A stretch of 64,000 bases of DNA, taken from positions 3,410,001 to 3,474,000 of the forward strand of contig NZ_CP178740.1 in NCBI RefSeq assembly GCF_047324305.1, in the 5' to 3' direction. Below, piece by piece: positions 33,081 through 42,376 of this stretch (position 1 is the first letter of the stretch; each line of letters opens with the position of its first letter). A program made the position numbers and the translations under genes. The notes under the pieces were generated by a model, which made no database searches, was not told where the DNA came from, and worked only from the letters and a program-made list of their open reading frames with translations. This DNA comes from Acerihabitans sp047324305 (GTDB lineage: Bacteria > Pseudomonadota > Gammaproteobacteria > Enterobacterales > Enterobacteriaceae).

Positions 33081-34214
33081 TTACCTTGAGGTATCGATTG
33101 ATGGGGCGGCAAGGGTGGCGTCGACCTCCATGCCAGGCCGTACGCGCTGCAAGCCGTCGACGATAACCCGTTCACCGGCGGTCAATCCTTCTTTAATCTC
33201 ATATTCCTGCTCAAACTGGCTGCCGGTAACCACCCTACGCACTTCCACCCGCTGGCGGCCGTCGACCACCAGGACAAAAAAACCCTCCCGGTCCTGCTGT
33301 AGCGCGGCGATAGGCGCCATGACCACCGGCTGCGCGGGGCCGGCCACCAGCGCGACGTTGACCACGCCCCCGGGCAGCAGCAGATGACGGGGATTGGCAA
33401 AACGCGCCCGCACGGTGATGGTGCCGGTCTGGCTGTCAATCTGGTTATCCACCGATTCAAAAACCCCGGGTTCCGCATACTCCTGGCCATTGGCCAATTG
33501 CAGGCGGGGGGTATAACCGCTGGCGGACAGATCTTCGGCGTCGCCGGTATGCCGGTAGGCAACGGTGATATAGTCACGTTCATTGATGGCCACCGCCACC
33601 CGAATGGGGTCAAGCTGGACGATATGCGCCAGCGCACCGCTCGCCGGGTTGATGAGGCTGCCGGTATTGAAATGACTGTGGCCGATGCGCCCGCCGATGG
33701 GCGCAAGGATGCGGGTAAAACCGAGCTGCAGTTCCTGCAGGCGCAGGGTAGCCTGCGCCTGTGACAGCGCCGCGTTGGCGGTGTCCCGCTGCGCCACCGC
33801 CGCATCAACATCCGCGCGGCTTACGGATCGCTGTTCCCCCAGGCGCTGTATCCGCGTCAGATTGACCTGGGCGTGCCGCGCGCCGGCATTGGCGCTGTCC
33901 ACTTGGGCCTGGGCCTGCGCGACCGAGGCCTGGTGCAGGGCGGGATCGATCTCGAATAAGACTTCGCCAGCCGTGACCAATTGTCCGTCGGCGAACTCCC
34001 TGCGGGCGATAAACCCTTCGGTGCGGGTCAACACATCCACCGCTTGGATGGCCTCGATGCGCCCCAGGTAATAATGGACGCGCTGCGGCGCCCGTTGCTC
34101 AATCATCGCGATGGTAACAGCCGGAGGCGGCGCGGCCGATAACGGCAATATCGTCATGGCGGTGGACAGAAACGCAGCGATATTAAACAACACCACATAT
34201 TGTTTATTTGACAT
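33081..34214 (-). CDS. RND efflux periplasmic adaptor (membrane fusion protein)
   Basis: About 377 residues from ATG 34214 (MSNKQYVVLF), giving a typical signal sequence; alternative in-frame starts at 34229 and 34271 add up to 19 residues, and no start has a strong ribosome site. Family layout: lipoyl halves ('GRIEAIQAVDVLTRTEGFIARREFADGQLV' and 'ILAPIGGRIGHSHFNTGSLI'), an alpha-hairpin coiled coil between them ('QAQAQVDSANAGARHAQVNLTRI'), then beta-barrel and membrane-proximal domains. It bridges the inner-membrane pump and an outer-membrane channel. It lies 10 bp upstream of the pump gene. Confidence 0.92.
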   Translation of the reverse strand: MSNKQYVVLFNIAAFLSTAMTILPLSAAPPPAVTIAMIEQRAPQRVHYYLGRIEAIQAVDVLTRTEGFIARREFADGQLVTAGEVLFEIDPALHQASVAQAQAQVDSANAGARHAQVNLTRIQRLGEQRSVSRADVDAAVAQRDTANAALSQAQATLRLQELQLGFTRILAPIGGRIGHSHFNTGSLINPASGALAHIVQLDPIRVAVAINERDYITVAYRHTGDAEDLSASGYTPRLQLANGQEYAEPGVFESVDNQIDSQTGTITVRARFANPRHLLLPGGVVNVALVAGPAQPVVMAPIAALQQDREGFFVLVVDGRQRVEVRRVVTGSQFEQEYEIKEGLTAGERVIVDGLQRVRPGMEVDATLAAPSIDTSR

Positions 34215-34418
34215 TATTTCTACACTCATTAATTCATAAGTTATATTTTTGGAAATCGAGATGCTATTCACACTTCACTATTTCATTACACTGGTTATAA
34301 AGAGAACGTTAAACTTACCGATAGATAAACGCTGGCTTGCGGTTATTACCAATAAAAACTGTTCGCCTGCCGCGGGCGCCGATCAGGTAAAAGGGAATAA
34401 GCTTCGCGCTAATCGGTT

Positions 34419-35879
34419 TTATTGCGCGTCCATAACAATTTTGGCGTTAATCCTTTTCAACATATAGGGATAAAAGGGATTGGACGCGAGCCGCATTAAG
34501 GAGTCCAAACCTACTACCAGCACCGCCCTTTCGCCGCGGGCGGCAAACGCGCCCAGACTGATGCCATATTGATCCTTCGGCTGCGGAAAGCGCCCGTAGA
34601 GCGAATCGTTCATCGGGAAGGGCAGCGCCACGTGCGAGAGGGAAAAAATATCCGCCGGATACTGAATGCCCAACAGCTCGGTCGACTCTTCCGTCTGGCC
34701 GGCGAGCGTAGTGCGTGCCAGCGTATCAAGGCTATCGGAGGAGACATTGGTGACAATGGTGGTGGTATAGCGGCGCGGCGGCGGCGGTAACAGGCGCGAC
34801 AGCGCCAGGTAGGAGGAGGTGCGCAGCAAGGGACCGAAGCTTTCTGCCTGGTTCAAATCGAACAGCACCACTTCACTGCCGTTCGCCGGCAGATGCTCAA
34901 ACAGCGCGGTAATCACGGCGCGGGTGCTGACGGTAGAATCCATTACCGACTGGAAAGCCAAGATAGGCGGCAAGGCGTCCAGGCGGTTATTCGCGGCGTC
35001 CTGGGTGATCTGCTGCTGTAGCGCGCGTGTCAGCTCAAAGGATTGCCGGCCGCCATTGACCGGAAAAGAGTTATATTTAAACGGGTTGAATTCGGGGACG
35101 ATACCCAGCCAGGCCGCCTTGGCGAACGCGGGGAACAGGGCCGGCCAACCCGCCACGCCGGCGAAGCGGGCAAAACGGGTTACGCCTATCATGGGCGATA
35201 GCAAAATGATCCGTGTTGGTTTCGTCAGGTGCGGATTCTCCAGCGCGTCGAGCGCGTATTTCATGGCCAGCGCTCCGCCGTTGGAAAACCCGACGATATG
35301 TAACGGCGCATCGCCGCCTAGCACCCTGGCCTGGCGTACCGCCAGGCGGGTAGCCGCCATCCAGTCTTCCCATCGCACATCGGTCAGCGCGCCGGGCACC
35401 GTGCCGTGCGCGGGCATACGGATGCCGATGGCCACAAAACCCTGCCGGCGGTAGCTTTCCGCGATATGGCGCAGGCTATAAGGCGTGTCGGTCAGGCCGT
35501 GCAGCAATACCACCGCCCCCTTGGGCGTTCCCTCCGGCATCAATATATAAGAACGGTTCCAGTTAGTGGCAAACCGATCGGGGAAAATCGGGCTGCCGGA
35601 AAAATAGCGGTTTAAGGGTGTCTGCTGGCTGATATCCAGTTTATCCGTTACATTTTCCCGCACGGACTGGAAGAGTTTATTCTCGGCGGCGATATAATCG
35701 GCCCAGGTCGCCTTATCAATCTCATCGGCGTGCATATCCTGTGGCACGTACGTGTGCCACAGCTGGAGTTCCGGACCGCGTTCGGTCTCATAGATCCTGA
35801 TGGCAAACGCAGCGAGACCGAGAATAACCGCAACCATGAGCAAACGGACCATCCATCGGCGGAACATGCGCAAAAGCAT
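34419..35879 (-). CDS. Membrane-anchored alpha/beta hydrolase
   Basis: 486 residues. An N-terminal membrane anchor (about 10-28) suggests an enzyme facing the periplasm. The alpha/beta-hydrolase core has 'VVLLHGLTDTPYS' (oxyanion hole, HGLTD at 127-131), the nucleophile elbow 'HIVGFSNGGALA' (Ser199), a likely acid in 'QSVMDSTVS' and the His in 'FSLSHVALPFP'. The form resembles monoacylglycerol-lipase-like serine hydrolases with a long insertion. Substrate unknown. It is 53 bp downstream of slyB on the same strand. Confidence 0.8.
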   Translation of the reverse strand: MLLRMFRRWMVRLLMVAVILGLAAFAIRIYETERGPELQLWHTYVPQDMHADEIDKATWADYIAAENKLFQSVRENVTDKLDISQQTPLNRYFSGSPIFPDRFATNWNRSYILMPEGTPKGAVVLLHGLTDTPYSLRHIAESYRRQGFVAIGIRMPAHGTVPGALTDVRWEDWMAATRLAVRQARVLGGDAPLHIVGFSNGGALAMKYALDALENPHLTKPTRIILLSPMIGVTRFARFAGVAGWPALFPAFAKAAWLGIVPEFNPFKYNSFPVNGGRQSFELTRALQQQITQDAANNRLDALPPILAFQSVMDSTVSTRAVITALFEHLPANGSEVVLFDLNQAESFGPLLRTSSYLALSRLLPPPPRRYTTTIVTNVSSDSLDTLARTTLAGQTEESTELLGIQYPADIFSLSHVALPFPMNDSLYGRFPQPKDQYGISLGAFAARGERAVLVVGLDSLMRLASNPFYPYMLKRINAKIVMDAQ

Positions 35880-35932
35880 AATGATAACTCCCTATAAAAC
35901 GACATCGCCCCGGCAGTGGGGCAGTGGCCGGG

Positions 35933-36400
35933 TTAGCGTGGTGAAACCGTGACCCTGCCGCCGCCCGAGGCAATGGCGACACGCTGTCCGACAAAAAACT
36001 GGCTGGGGCCCTGTGCCTGGGCGACAATAATCGTCGAACCGTCGTCGCGGCGGATTTCAAGCTCTACGCCCGCGCTGCGATTGGCGGCGCTTTGTATCCC
36101 CGAGCCTGCCGCCGCTCCGCCTACGGCACCCGCGGCGGTGGCCAGGCCGCGGCCCGATCCGCCGCCGATGGTGTTGCCTAAAAAGCCGCCGATAACGCCG
36201 CCGCCGATGGTGCCGGCAGCGTTTTCGCCATTACCGCCCTGTATCGTGATGGGGCGTACGGAAATTAATGTGCCGTAGGTGACGGTATGGATCTGCCTGG
36301 CCTGCGCGGCGGTGAAGGTATCGCCGGATGAGGTGCGGTTGGCGGCGCATCCGCTCAGGACCGCCAGGGAGACGGCAATGATGAGTGATATTCTGGTCAT
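35933..36400 (-). CDS. slyB: SlyB outer-membrane lipoprotein (glycine-zipper)
   Basis: 155 residues, the E. coli SlyB length. Lipobox 'LSGC' (Cys18); then 'VSYGT'-like 'VTYGTLISVRPITIQGG', a glycine-zipper hairpin 'GGGVIGGFLGNTIGGG...ATAAGAVGGAAAG' and a C-terminal domain ending 'ASGGGRVTVSPR', nearly as in E. coli. SlyB stabilises the outer membrane and is a PhoPQ target in E. coli; I see no clear PhoP box here. Confidence 0.9.
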   Translation of the reverse strand: MTRISLIIAVSLAVLSGCAANRTSSGDTFTAAQARQIHTVTYGTLISVRPITIQGGNGENAAGTIGGGVIGGFLGNTIGGGSGRGLATAAGAVGGAAAGSGIQSAANRSAGVELEIRRDDGSTIIVAQAQGPSQFFVGQRVAIASGGGRVTVSPR

Positions 36401-36895
36401 TATGCACCTCTGTTATTTTTGACTTTATACGGCATAGGCGAAATTATGCGTAGGGTTATATTCATATTAAATAGTTTTAATAAAGCACGCGTCGTATAGG
36501 TTATCCATAATAGACGTTGGCTTTAGTCATGATGGCCAGGCGCCTGCGGTGCTATCCCTAATATAAAATGTTCCGGCAACGGCGAAAAAAGCCAGCCCCC
36601 CGTCCATGACAAAGGATGATAATATGGCTGTGTATGCATCAGATTAATTAATAAATAGGATTATGTAATTATTGTTGTCGGCGAGTAATACTCGCGCTTG
36701 CCACTATATAAGCATTATTTATTACACGGTTGTGAGATATTGATCATAATAGCGGGTGAGATGCCGCACTATTTTGCCTCGGTCGGCGCCGGGGAGACGG
36801 GCGGCGAATATGCCGCTGTCCTTAGCGTTTAAACGCGGGGCCGGGTGTTATCTGTCGCTTGCCGTGGCGGCGGCGATAATTTAGAATCGATCGTT
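36401..36895. other. Divergent intergenic region slyB / tetR-type regulator
   Basis: 495 bp, AT-rich. It holds the promoters for both divergent genes. A small palindrome GCGAGT-AAT-ACTCGC (36681-36695) could be a regulator site. Nothing else recognised. Confidence 0.5.
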
Positions 36896-37525
36896 ATGAA
36901 AACCTTAAAACCCTCTGCAGGCAAGCCGCGCGGCCGGCCGCGCTCTTTTGATCGCGAGGCGGTATTGGATCGGGCGATGCGTCTGTTCTGGCTGCGCGGA
37001 TATGAGTCCACTTCCATGGCCGAGCTGCTGAAGGTCATGCAGGTTACCACGCCCAGTGTTTATAGTGCTTTCGGCGATAAAGAGCATCTGTTCCTGGAGG
37101 CTATCGCACGTTATATCGATGGTCCGGCCCGGTATCAGGCCGAGGCGTTGAAGGAAAAGACCGCGCGGGCGGCGGTTGAACGCATATTGAGCCAGGCGGT
37201 TGAGAGTATTGCCGATACCAGTACGCCGCCGGGATGCATGCTGGCCCTCTCGGTTATCAACTGTTCCGCTGCGTCGGAGCCGGTGCGGAAAATCGTTAAC
37301 GAGGCCCGACAGGAGACGGAGCGCGCGCTGTGCCGGCGCATCGCGCAGGGTATCGCCGAGGGCGACGTCCCGGCGCAGACAGATGCCGGCGCATTGGCCG
37401 GCTTTTTTGCCACGGTGCTGTATGGTTTGTCCATTAAGGCCAAGGAGGGTATTTCGGCGCATGAAGCTCGCGCCGTGGTGGATACCGCCATGCGGGCATG
37501 GCCGGCAAACCCGCGCTCCCTTTAA
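36896..37525 (+). CDS. TetR-family transcriptional regulator
   Basis: 209 residues from ATG 36896. After a basic arm ('GKPRGRPRSFDREAVLDRAM') comes the TetR helix-turn-helix 'FWLRGYESTSMAELLKVMQVTTPSVYSAFGDKEHLFLEAI', then an alpha-helical ligand domain with 'PPGCMLALSVINCS', as in AefR/YxaF-like members. The repressor's target is not obvious: candidates are slyB/hydrolase upstream or the SDR gene beyond the repeat array. The last codons (Arg-Ser-Leu-stop) have the sequence of the 107-bp repeat that begins here, so the array may have supplied the gene's 3' end. Confidence 0.88.
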   Translation: MKTLKPSAGKPRGRPRSFDREAVLDRAMRLFWLRGYESTSMAELLKVMQVTTPSVYSAFGDKEHLFLEAIARYIDGPARYQAEALKEKTARAAVERILSQAVESIADTSTPPGCMLALSVINCSAASEPVRKIVNEARQETERALCRRIAQGIAEGDVPAQTDAGALAGFFATVLYGLSIKAKEGISAHEARAVVDTAMRAWPANPRSL

Positions 37526-38411
37526 CAACTTTGCATTGCGTTCGGTGTTGGCGGGCCTAGCGCGCCATGGGGCGCTCGGTCGGGCGAAAACCCCACGCCC
37601 GATTCGACCCCATCGGCACGCTCTCCCTTGAACACGTCTGAGTTGAGTTCGGTGTTGGCGGGCCTAGCGCGCCATGGGGCGCTCGGTCGGGCGAAAACCC
37701 CACGCCCGATTCGACCCCATCGGCACGCTCTCCCTTTAACACGTCTGAGTTGAGTTCGGCGTTGGCGGGCCTAGCGCGCCACGGGGCGCTCGGTCGGGCG
37801 AAAACCCCACGCCCGATTCGACCCCATCGGCACGCTCTCCCTTGAACACGTCTGAGTTGAGTTCGGTGTTGGCGGGCCTAGCGCGCCATGGGGCGCTCGG
37901 TCGGGCGAAAACCCCACGCCCGATTCGACCCCATCGGCACGCTCTCCCTTTAACACGTCTGAGTTGAGTTCGGCGTTGGCGGGCCTAGCGCGCCATGGGG
38001 CGCTCGGTCGGGCGAAAACCCCACGCCCGATTCGACCCCATCGGCACGCTCTCCCTTTAACACGTCTGAGTTGAGTTCGGCGTTGGCGGGCCTAGCGCGC
38101 CACGGGGCGCTCGGTCGGGCGAAAACCCCACGCCCGATTCGACCCCATCGGCACGCTCTCCCTTGAACACGTTTGCATTGCGTTCGGCGTTGGCGGGCCT
38201 AGCGCGCCATGGGGCGCTCGGTCGGGCGAAAACCCCACGCCCGATTCGACCCCATCGGCACGCTCTCCCTTGAACACGTCTGAGTTGAGTTCGGTGTTGG
38301 CGGGCCTAGCGCGCCATGGGACGTTCGGTCGGGCGAAAACCCCACGCCCGATTCGACCCCATCGGCACGCTCTCCCTTTAACACGTTTGCATTGCGTTCG
38401 GTGTTGGCGGG
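37519..38411 (-). repeat. Tandem array of eight 107-bp repeats between convergent genes
   Basis: The core 'GCGGGCCTAGCGCGCC' recurs with starts at 37551, 37658, 37765, 37872, 37979, 38086, 38193 and 38300, exactly 107 bp apart, with a ninth truncated at 38407. Each unit has a nearly invariant part of about 85 bp and a variable part of about 20 bp with two versions (GTCTGAGTTGAG or TTTGCATTGCG). Each unit can fold: ATGGGG/CCCCAT and TCGGGCG/CGCCCGA arms (first unit 37567-37613). The array starts at the tetR-type stop codon and ends at the SDR stop codon. Strand is set relative to the second array. Confidence 0.95.
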
Positions 38412-38413
38412 TG

Positions 38414-39163
38414 TCAGATTTGCGCCTGGCCGCCGTCGACGAACAGTTCGGCGCCATTGACGAAACTTGCCGCATCCGAGGCGAGGAATACTGCCGCCTT
38501 GCCGATTTCATCCGGGTGGCCCACTCTTCCCAGGGGCACCAGCGCCGCGAAGCTGTCCACCAGTGCCTGCTGCTGATCGGACTCCACCAGGCCCAGCAAT
38601 CCCGGTGTTTTGACCGGACCGGGACTTAAGACGTTAACGCGGATATCCTGTCCTTCCAGATCCTGTATCCAGCTGCGGGCAAAATTACGGATGGCGGCTT
38701 TTGTCGCGCTATAGACGCTAAAGTTTTTCCCACCGATAGCAGAGGTGGTTGAGCCGGTAAGGATCACCGACGCGCCTTTTGCCAGCAGGGGCAACGATTT
38801 TTGTACGGTAAATAGCACCCCTTTCACGTTGATATTGAACGTGCGATCGTAGTGTTCTTCGGTAATATCGGCCAGCCCGAGTAGCTCACCGCCGCCGGCG
38901 TTAGCGACCACGATATCCAAGTGTCCCTTGTGTTCCTTGATGCGGGCGAAAAGGTTATCAAGCGCGCCGAGGTCGGCGACGTCGGCCTGGATGCCGAAGG
39001 CGTTAGAACCCAGTTCGGCCAAGGCGTCATCCAGCTGCGCCTGGCGGCGCGCGGTGATAAAGACAAACGCGCCTTCATTGATAAACTGCCTGGCAATGCC
39101 CAGTCCGATTCCGGTGCTGCCGCCCGTGACCAACGCTATCTTACCTTGGAGTGATTGACTCAT
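38414..39163 (-). CDS. SDR-family oxidoreductase
   Basis: 249 residues from ATG 39163 (MSQSLQGKIALVTGG), behind AAGGTGA; the longer upstream frame runs through the operator palindrome. Classical short-chain dehydrogenase motifs: 'TGGSTGIGLGIA' (NAD(P) binding), 'NAGGGE', 'ILTGSTTS' (catalytic Ser) and 'YSATKAA' (Tyr-x3-Lys), plus 'LSPGPVKTPG'. The substrate is not predictable. A large palindrome 62 bp upstream suggests control by a dedicated regulator. Confidence 0.92.
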   Translation of the reverse strand: MSQSLQGKIALVTGGSTGIGLGIARQFINEGAFVFITARRQAQLDDALAELGSNAFGIQADVADLGALDNLFARIKEHKGHLDIVVANAGGGELLGLADITEEHYDRTFNINVKGVLFTVQKSLPLLAKGASVILTGSTTSAIGGKNFSVYSATKAAIRNFARSWIQDLEGQDIRVNVLSPGPVKTPGLLGLVESDQQQALVDSFAALVPLGRVGHPDEIGKAAVFLASDAASFVNGAELFVDGGQAQI

Positions 39164-39224
39164 GCTGTCACCTTGGTTGTAAGTTAAGGGAAAATCCCGG
39201 TTGTGGTTCCGTATAAGGAGATAC

Positions 39225-39256
39225 TTTAATTTCGTAATTAACGTTACGAAATTAAA
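39225..39256. promoter_or_regulatory. Perfect 13-bp inverted repeat (operator) upstream of SDR gene
   Basis: TTTAATTTCGTAA-TTAACG-TTACGAAATTAAA: arms 39225-39237 and 39244-39256, no mismatch. Size and symmetry fit a dimeric repressor of TetR, HxlR or MarR type. No divergent gene shares it, so it probably controls the SDR gene. Confidence 0.8.
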
Positions 39257-39445
39257 GGGTGGGAATGTGCACGTCAAGGCTTTTCATATCAAATGTTATG
39301 AAATTAGTGAGAATGCTTTGTTAAATAATGAGCAACCCTTCCCGGCCATAACGGCGGTAGGCGCTAACGAGGAAAGGGCGTCAGACGGCGGGAGAATGAT
39401 GGGGCGCCGCCTGTGTCAGTATGGTGGCGCAATCGATGATAGCCG

Positions 39446-40030
39446 TTAACTTTTGGTTTCCCGGGTGACCCAGCCGGCAATTTCCTGGTAGGGAACGAAC
39501 ATCGTCTGATTCCGCTTGGGATGCGTCGCGGTGAAAACCCCGACTATCGCGCCATCCTGTGCATAAACCGGACCGCCGCTCATTCCCGGCACGCCGCCGG
39601 CGTCGCTCAGGCCGACCAGGCAACTGGTGCCGGGTTTATCCCACCAGCCGAATTCCTTTAACTCGCCGCTTGAAGAGGTTGGCATCGCGGTATAGGCGTT
39701 GTACCCATAGAGTCTGAGTTTATCGCCTTTGCCCGCCGTCTCAAGCTTGGGCAAGGCGCGTCCGGTATTATCGTGGTAGATAATGGCCACATCACACAGA
39801 GGGTTGTAAGCCTTTACCTTGACCATCATCATCTTCGCTACATGTCCGGCGGTCAGGCTGTACTTCGCGGTGAGGGGAAAGCTGGATCCGATGGCTCCCG
39901 CCAGGACGGGAATGCCGATAAAATGGAAGTCCGCTTTATTTTCCGCGGTCTGATCAACTTTGTAATGGCCGACACCGGTACATGCCGATAACAACAAAGG
40001 AAATAAAGTAAAAAGAATGTTAATTTTCAT
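39446..40030 (-). CDS. Lipoprotein with trypsin-like serine protease fold
   Basis: 194 residues. Signal peptide with lipobox 'LSAC' (Cys17). The catalytic triad of a chymotrypsin-like protease is visible: 'SLTAGHVAK' (His63), 'NPLCDVAIIY' (Asp80) and 'GVPGMSGGPVYAQDG' (Ser151), with the closing 'GVFTATHPKRNQTMFVPYQEI'. The domain is small and compact compared with DegP. It is likely anchored in the envelope and may act in quality control or processing; the spacing His-Asp is short (17 residues), so activity should not be taken for granted. Confidence 0.8.
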   Translation of the reverse strand: MKINILFTLFPLLLSACTGVGHYKVDQTAENKADFHFIGIPVLAGAIGSSFPLTAKYSLTAGHVAKMMMVKVKAYNPLCDVAIIYHDNTGRALPKLETAGKGDKLRLYGYNAYTAMPTSSSGELKEFGWWDKPGTSCLVGLSDAGGVPGMSGGPVYAQDGAIVGVFTATHPKRNQTMFVPYQEIAGWVTRETKS

Positions 40031-40719
40031 CGTTGCCGCTTCATCATTGTTCTGGTGATAAAATTGATCGGCGAATTGATCAAGCCTGGCTAATATGTCT
40101 TGCCAGTAGGATTAACGGCTTAAGGTGAGAATTCTTTAGCCTGAAAATCGTAATTATTATTTTTTTATATTGGCGTCATAAAAAATGATGGCGATAGCGT
40201 ATAAAGAATAAATAAAAAAATTAACTTAAGTCAAATAATCAAATCATAAAGTCCTGTCGCGCCTTCTTATCGCTGCCATAGGAAATTTAATCTATGCCAA
40301 AAAGTGTAATATTATGATTCAAATGACTTTTAAGTGAAGATGCCAATGATGAAAATCATTCTATGCTGGAATAATAAAGACGTTGCCATCGCTGGTTACG
40401 GATAGTGCGAAAAAACATGCCGGGGATAACGTTAATAACATTTCACAGGAAAAGGCGGCAAGGTGAAAATTAATATTCCCGTAGTGGATAGGTTAAATCG
40501 GCAGTGGCTAATGCTGAATAAAGTCAAATTTTTTCTCTATCTGCGGGAGTTTATTCCCAATTGGTTATCACAATGATAATCGCTTCACCCTTCTTTTTTA
40601 TCGGGTGGAGACTTCAGTAACAAGGGGATTGGCAACGGGATTAACCGGCCATATCAAATAGTGTTTAGGCGGAGTTAAGGACGGGAAGGCTAAGATTTTT
40701 GTTTTAAGGTGAGACCAAG
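40031..40719. other. Intergenic region upstream of amiD
   Basis: 690 bp, AT-rich, between the divergent protease and amidase genes. No open frame or RNA gene recognised; the right end carries AAGGTGAG, the amiD ribosome site. Confidence 0.55.
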
Positions 40720-41562
40720 GTGATAAATAAAAAATCTTTCTCGGGCCGGTCCCTGGCGGTGGCGTTGATGCTGGCCGGCTGCGCCGACAGGGTGGGGATA
40801 ACCGATCGCGGCGGCTATGGGGTCGATACGTCTATAGCGTCGTTAAACCAGGATGAGAGAGTGCGCTATCTGGTTATGCATTATACCGCCGTTGATGATG
40901 GGGCGTCGCTGGCTTTGCTGACACGGGGCACGGCAAGCGCGCATTATCTGGTATCGTCCGCTCCCCCGCTGATCAACGGCAAGGCGGTGGCGCAGCAGCT
41001 GGTGCCCGAGGACAAGCGCGCCTGGCATGCAGGGATAAGCGAATGGAACGGGCGTAGCAATCTTAACGATACCTCTATCGGTATCGAAATCGTCAATCCG
41101 GGTTTCACCGAATCGGCCGCGGGGAAGCGTTGGTATCCCTACGCCCCCGAACAGGTCGAGCTGGTGGCGCGTTTGGCTGAAGATATTATCCGGCGCTACC
41201 AGATACGCCCCGATAACGTGGTGGGGCATAGCGATATCGCACCGCTGAGGAAAACCGATCCCGGCCCGCTGTTCCCCTGGGCCCAACTGGCCGAGCGCGG
41301 CATCGGCGCCTGGCCAGATAAACACGTAGTGGATAAATATCTGGCGGGCAGGGCGCCGGAAGCTGACGCGCCGGTGGCTAACATCCAGCGCGCCTTAATT
41401 AAATACGGTTACAGCCTGCCGCTCCATGGCAAGGCCGATGAGGAAACCATCCGGGTTATCAGCGCATTCCAGATGCATTTCCGCCCCGCAAATTTTTCCG
41501 GTCGGGCGGACGCTGAAACCGAGGCCATTGCCCTGGCCTTACTGGAAAAATACCGTGCATAA
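40720..41562 (+). CDS. amiD: AmiD, N-acetylmuramoyl-L-alanine amidase (lipoprotein)
   Basis: 280 residues, GTG start 40720 with AAGGTGAG 6 nt upstream. Lipobox 'LAGC' (Cys21) anchors it in the outer membrane. The amidase-2 domain has 'YLVMHYTA' (zinc ligand His54), 'SASHY'-like 'TASAHYLV', 'SIGIEIVNPG' and 'NVVGHSDIAPLRKTDPGPLFPW' (further zinc ligands), followed by a C-terminal peptidoglycan-binding domain (about 215-280). It cuts MurNAc-L-Ala bonds in peptidoglycan and anhydro-muropeptides. Confidence 0.94.
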   Translation: MINKKSFSGRSLAVALMLAGCADRVGITDRGGYGVDTSIASLNQDERVRYLVMHYTAVDDGASLALLTRGTASAHYLVSSAPPLINGKAVAQQLVPEDKRAWHAGISEWNGRSNLNDTSIGIEIVNPGFTESAAGKRWYPYAPEQVELVARLAEDIIRRYQIRPDNVVGHSDIAPLRKTDPGPLFPWAQLAERGIGAWPDKHVVDKYLAGRAPEADAPVANIQRALIKYGYSLPLHGKADEETIRVISAFQMHFRPANFSGRADAETEAIALALLEKYRA

Positions 41563-41790
41563 TTATCCTGCCCCGTCCGTTAGTCCAGCCCGGGCGGGGA
41601 TACAGCATGCGCAGGCACAGTGCAGGCGACGGGTAAATGCTTTCATCTTGTCCCCTGCAGCGGCGGATCAGCCGCCTTATCGGCATAATTCTGCGCGATA
41701 CTTACACAATCACTCACACAAACGGTGTGTAATCAGGTAAAATAGAATGTTGTTTCAGGCGAAAAATGAAAATGCGGAGGTATACCTGTC

Positions 41791-42090
41791 ATGAATTCGA
41801 GTAATCAGCAACCTATCGAAACCAACACCAAACCCATCACCACAACGTTGTCAGGCGTCATTACCAAGTCCCCGAGCCGTATCAAAGGCAACACCGGCCG
41901 CCCTATGGTAAAAGCGACCATCCTGGCGGAAAGCGATAAGCGCAGCTCGTATCCCCTCACCGTGGTCGGCTTCGACATCATGGCGCTGGAACTGATGGCG
42001 CATTTACGTGGGGAACGTCTGACCATTACCGGACGCATGGAGTGGAACGGCGGTTATTCCATCGTCGCGGATCAAATTATCGCCGTCTGA
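41791..42090 (+). CDS. OB-fold single-stranded-DNA-binding-like protein
   Basis: 99 residues, ATG 41791 behind GGAGGTATACC. A single OB fold is suggested by 'TLSGVITKSPSRIKGNTGRPMVKATILAES...YPLTVVGFDIMALELMAHLRGERLTITGRMEWNGGYSIVADQIIAV', which resembles small SSB/PriB-like proteins. No acidic SSB tail. It stands alone between amiD and the cold-shock gene; a role in DNA or RNA binding is likely but unproven. Confidence 0.65.
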   Translation: MNSSNQQPIETNTKPITTTLSGVITKSPSRIKGNTGRPMVKATILAESDKRSSYPLTVVGFDIMALELMAHLRGERLTITGRMEWNGGYSIVADQIIAV

Positions 42091-42376
42091 TGAACTACCC
42101 CTTCGGGGGCACTTCTTCAGGTCTGGTAGTCAGTGCTGTTGTCCCTACTGCGTTTGTTTATCCTGCAGCAACCTTCAGGCTTCCAACTATAAAAAGTGTT
42201 CACCGCCACAGCGAAAGAGGCCGTTTGGCCACGAGCCTTCTGTTATCCCGTGGCGTGGGATAAATTATTTTTAGCTTGCTTATTAATGATTTGCACGGCT
42301 TCGTTTCGATGTATTTAGCATATATGTTCATTTATGCAACATTTAGTGGTTGAAAAATTAATAATAGAAAAAGTGC

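Noticed and set aside
30030..34071. Several long + strand frames opposite the efflux genes
   Set aside because: They mirror the high-GC minus-strand genes and lack ribosome sites and protein-like composition.
37526..38411. Short proteins with 'GVESGVGFSPDRAPHGALG' repeats
   Set aside because: They are translations of the 107-bp DNA repeat in phase-changing frames, with no ribosome sites.
37519..38411. CRISPR array
   Set aside because: Repeat unit (about 85 bp) is far too long, variable blocks recur instead of being unique, and no cas genes are present.
40560..40590. Fur box upstream of amiD (AATGATAATCG)
   Set aside because: Only a half-site resembles the consensus; amiD is not known as a Fur target.
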